NCBI GenBank assembly: GCA_002083655.1
Contig: MSXR01000032.1
Span: forward strand, 6,101 to 12,852
DNA from: Proteobacteria bacterium ST_bin14
Lineage (GTDB): Bacteria > Pseudomonadota > Alphaproteobacteria > Sphingomonadales > Sphingomonadaceae
Direction of reading: 5' to 3'
DNA: 6,752 nt
A program made the translations under genes and the position numbers. Numbering within the stretch: position 1 is the first letter of the stretch; the number at the start of each line of letters is the position of its first letter. Below, piece after piece: positions 6,149 through 6,752 of this stretch. The notes beneath the pieces were generated by a model. The model was not told the DNA's origin, did not search any database, and saw only the letters and a program-made list of their open reading frames with translations.

Positions 6149-6200
6149 TATGCGTGCTCCTGCGAAATGAGTCTGAATAGCAATAGATCGACCCTAGATA

Positions 6201-6257
6201 TCATCACGCGCACGGATTGGCACTCATTGGGGCGATGAATTTCCCGTCATCACGCGC
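6201..6257 (+). repeat. Direct repeat TCATCACGCGC
   Basis: The 11-mer occurs exactly at 6201-6211 and again at 6247-6257, 46 bp apart, followed by ACGG and CGACGG respectively. The second copy runs into the palindrome at 6253-6267. It could be a pair of regulator half-sites. Confidence 0.5.
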
Positions 6258-6267
6258 CGACGGCGCG
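6253..6267. repeat. Perfect 15-bp GC palindrome
   Basis: CGCGCCG-A-CGGCGCG has 7-bp arms around one central base. No T run follows on either strand, so it is not a typical intrinsic terminator; an operator or a cruciform/hairpin is possible. Confidence 0.5.
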
Positions 6268-6368
6268 ATGCTCATCATCATCGGATAAACAGATCGAGCC
6301 ACCGCTTTGAGTCGATTAATGAATTTTTTCCGGTCGCAATGTTTTTTCAAGCACCTTGCATTAACCGC

Positions 6369-6395
6369 GTGTCCAGAGTAGGACACAGCCTGTCC
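6369..6395 (+). promoter_or_regulatory. Alternative hairpins ahead of rpoZ
   Basis: GTGTCC (6369-6374) pairs with GGACAC (6381-6386) around a 6-nt loop. GGACA (6381-6385) can instead pair with TGTCC (6391-6395) around a 5-nt loop. The two pairings exclude one another. The block ends 15 nt before the rpoZ ribosome site, so it is either a leader RNA structure or a palindromic protein site. Confidence 0.4.
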
Positions 6396-6424
6396 CCGCA
6401 CATTCATCGCAAGGAAGGCCTCCC

Positions 6425-6752
6425 ATGGCGCGCGTTACTGTCGAAGATTGCATCGACAAGGTCGAAAACCGCTTCGAGCTGGTGCTTTTGGCGGCCCATC
6501 GCGCCCGCACCCTTGCATCCGGCTCAGCTTTGCTGGTCGACCGCGACAATGACAAGAATCCGGTGGTTGCCTTGCGCGAGATCGCCGATGAACATCTGCG
6601 CCCGACCGATTTGCGCGAAGAGTTGATTCATTCGTTGCAAAAATACGTTGAAGTCGATGAGCCGGAACCCGAAATCGTGCCGCTGCTTGCTGGTGGCAGC
6701 AAGGGTGATGATCCCGATATCGCTTTTGATCGCATGAGCGAGGAAGATCTGC
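6425..6752 (+). CDS. rpoZ: RNA polymerase omega subunit (3' end beyond window)
   Basis: The omega subunit helps assemble and stabilise RNA polymerase through the beta' subunit and contributes to ppGpp site 1 in E. coli. The start ATG at 6425 is preceded by AAGGAAGG at 6411-6418. The 109 visible residues begin MARVTVEDC, retaining the MAR motif implicated in ppGpp binding. The conserved omega core continues with IDKVENRFELVLLAAHRAR (10-28) and NPVVALREIADE (45-56). The region after about residue 75 is the acidic C-terminal extension usual in alphaproteobacteria, and the frame is still open at the window edge. In related genomes a relA/spoT-type gene often follows, but that lies outside the window. 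It is divergent from the NYN gene. Confidence 0.96.
   Translation, partial: MARVTVEDCIDKVENRFELVLLAAHRARTLASGSALLVDRDNDKNPVVALREIADEHLRPTDLREELIHSLQKYVEVDEPEPEIVPLLAGGSKGDDPDIAFDRMSEEDL

Larger units (their letters stand above)
6149..6424. other. NYN gene/rpoZ divergent intergenic region
   Basis: These 276 bp contain no credible gene. They hold an 11-bp direct repeat (6201-6211, 6247-6257), a 15-bp GC palindrome (6253-6267), two T6 runs (6325-6330 region and 6342-6347), and small hairpins immediately ahead of rpoZ. Promoters for both flanking genes must lie here. A weak plus-strand -35-like TTGCAT occurs at 6356-6361, but no convincing -10 follows at the right distance. Confidence 0.6.

Noticed and set aside
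6292..6330. Possible intrinsic terminator (ATCGA...TCGAT then T run)
   Set aside because: The stem is only 5 bp with a 14-nt loop and is separated from the T run by 8 bases. No gene on the plus strand ends there.
6204..6407. Minus-strand 67-codon frame between NYN and rpoZ
   Set aside because: There is no ribosome site, no recognisable sequence, and it overlaps the rpoZ leader. Intergenic chance frame is more likely.
1..6752. CRISPR, tRNA/rRNA, insertion sequence or attachment site
   Set aside because: No repeat-spacer pattern, no cloverleaf or rRNA sequence, and no transposase or flanking terminal repeats were seen on either strand.

Overview
The window looks like a chromosomal housekeeping segment from an alphaproteobacterium, most likely of the Hyphomicrobiales (Rhizobiales). 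The grounds are high overall GC (mostly about 60%), the protein sequences, and the familiar gene company: lytic transglycosylase / dapA / smpB / uracil-DNA glycosylase / NYN-domain protein / rpoZ. I cannot name the genus. There is no sign of a transposon, integrase, CRISPR array, RNA gene or phage.

Layout. Bases 1-1889 (minus strand) hold nearly all of a periplasmic Slt70-type lytic murein transglycosylase whose 3' end runs off the left edge. A 216-bp divergent intergenic region (1890-2105) follows and contains repeats that may be regulatory. Then comes a tight plus-strand run: dapA (2106-2984), smpB (2995-3474), a BCP-like peroxiredoxin (3478-4053) and an unrecognised polytopic membrane protein (4077-4865). 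This run meets a two-gene minus-strand unit head-on. That unit is a NYN-domain putative ribonuclease (6148-5522) followed by a family 5-type uracil-DNA glycosylase (5506-4862). The convergent stop codons overlap inside one 8-bp palindrome, so no room remains for a terminator. A 276-bp divergent region (6149-6424) separates the NYN gene from rpoZ, which starts at 6425 and is cut by the right edge.

How the genes fit together. dapA makes the first committed intermediate of the diaminopimelate/lysine pathway, hence of peptidoglycan cross-bridges. The divergent slt gene cleaves peptidoglycan, so the shared intergenic region could coordinate wall synthesis and turnover (inference). smpB serves tmRNA ribosome rescue; the peroxiredoxin and the UDG deal with oxidative and base damage; rpoZ encodes the RNA polymerase omega subunit.

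I do not see an obvious new multi-gene system. The best leads are: the inverted-repeat motif placed in the same orientation ahead of both slt and dapA; the strong AT-rich patch (about 35% GC) covering the front half of the NYN gene in an otherwise GC-rich window; the internally duplicated membrane protein of unknown function; the peroxiredoxin with an enlarged, Thr-less active-site loop; and mutually exclusive hairpins just ahead of rpoZ.
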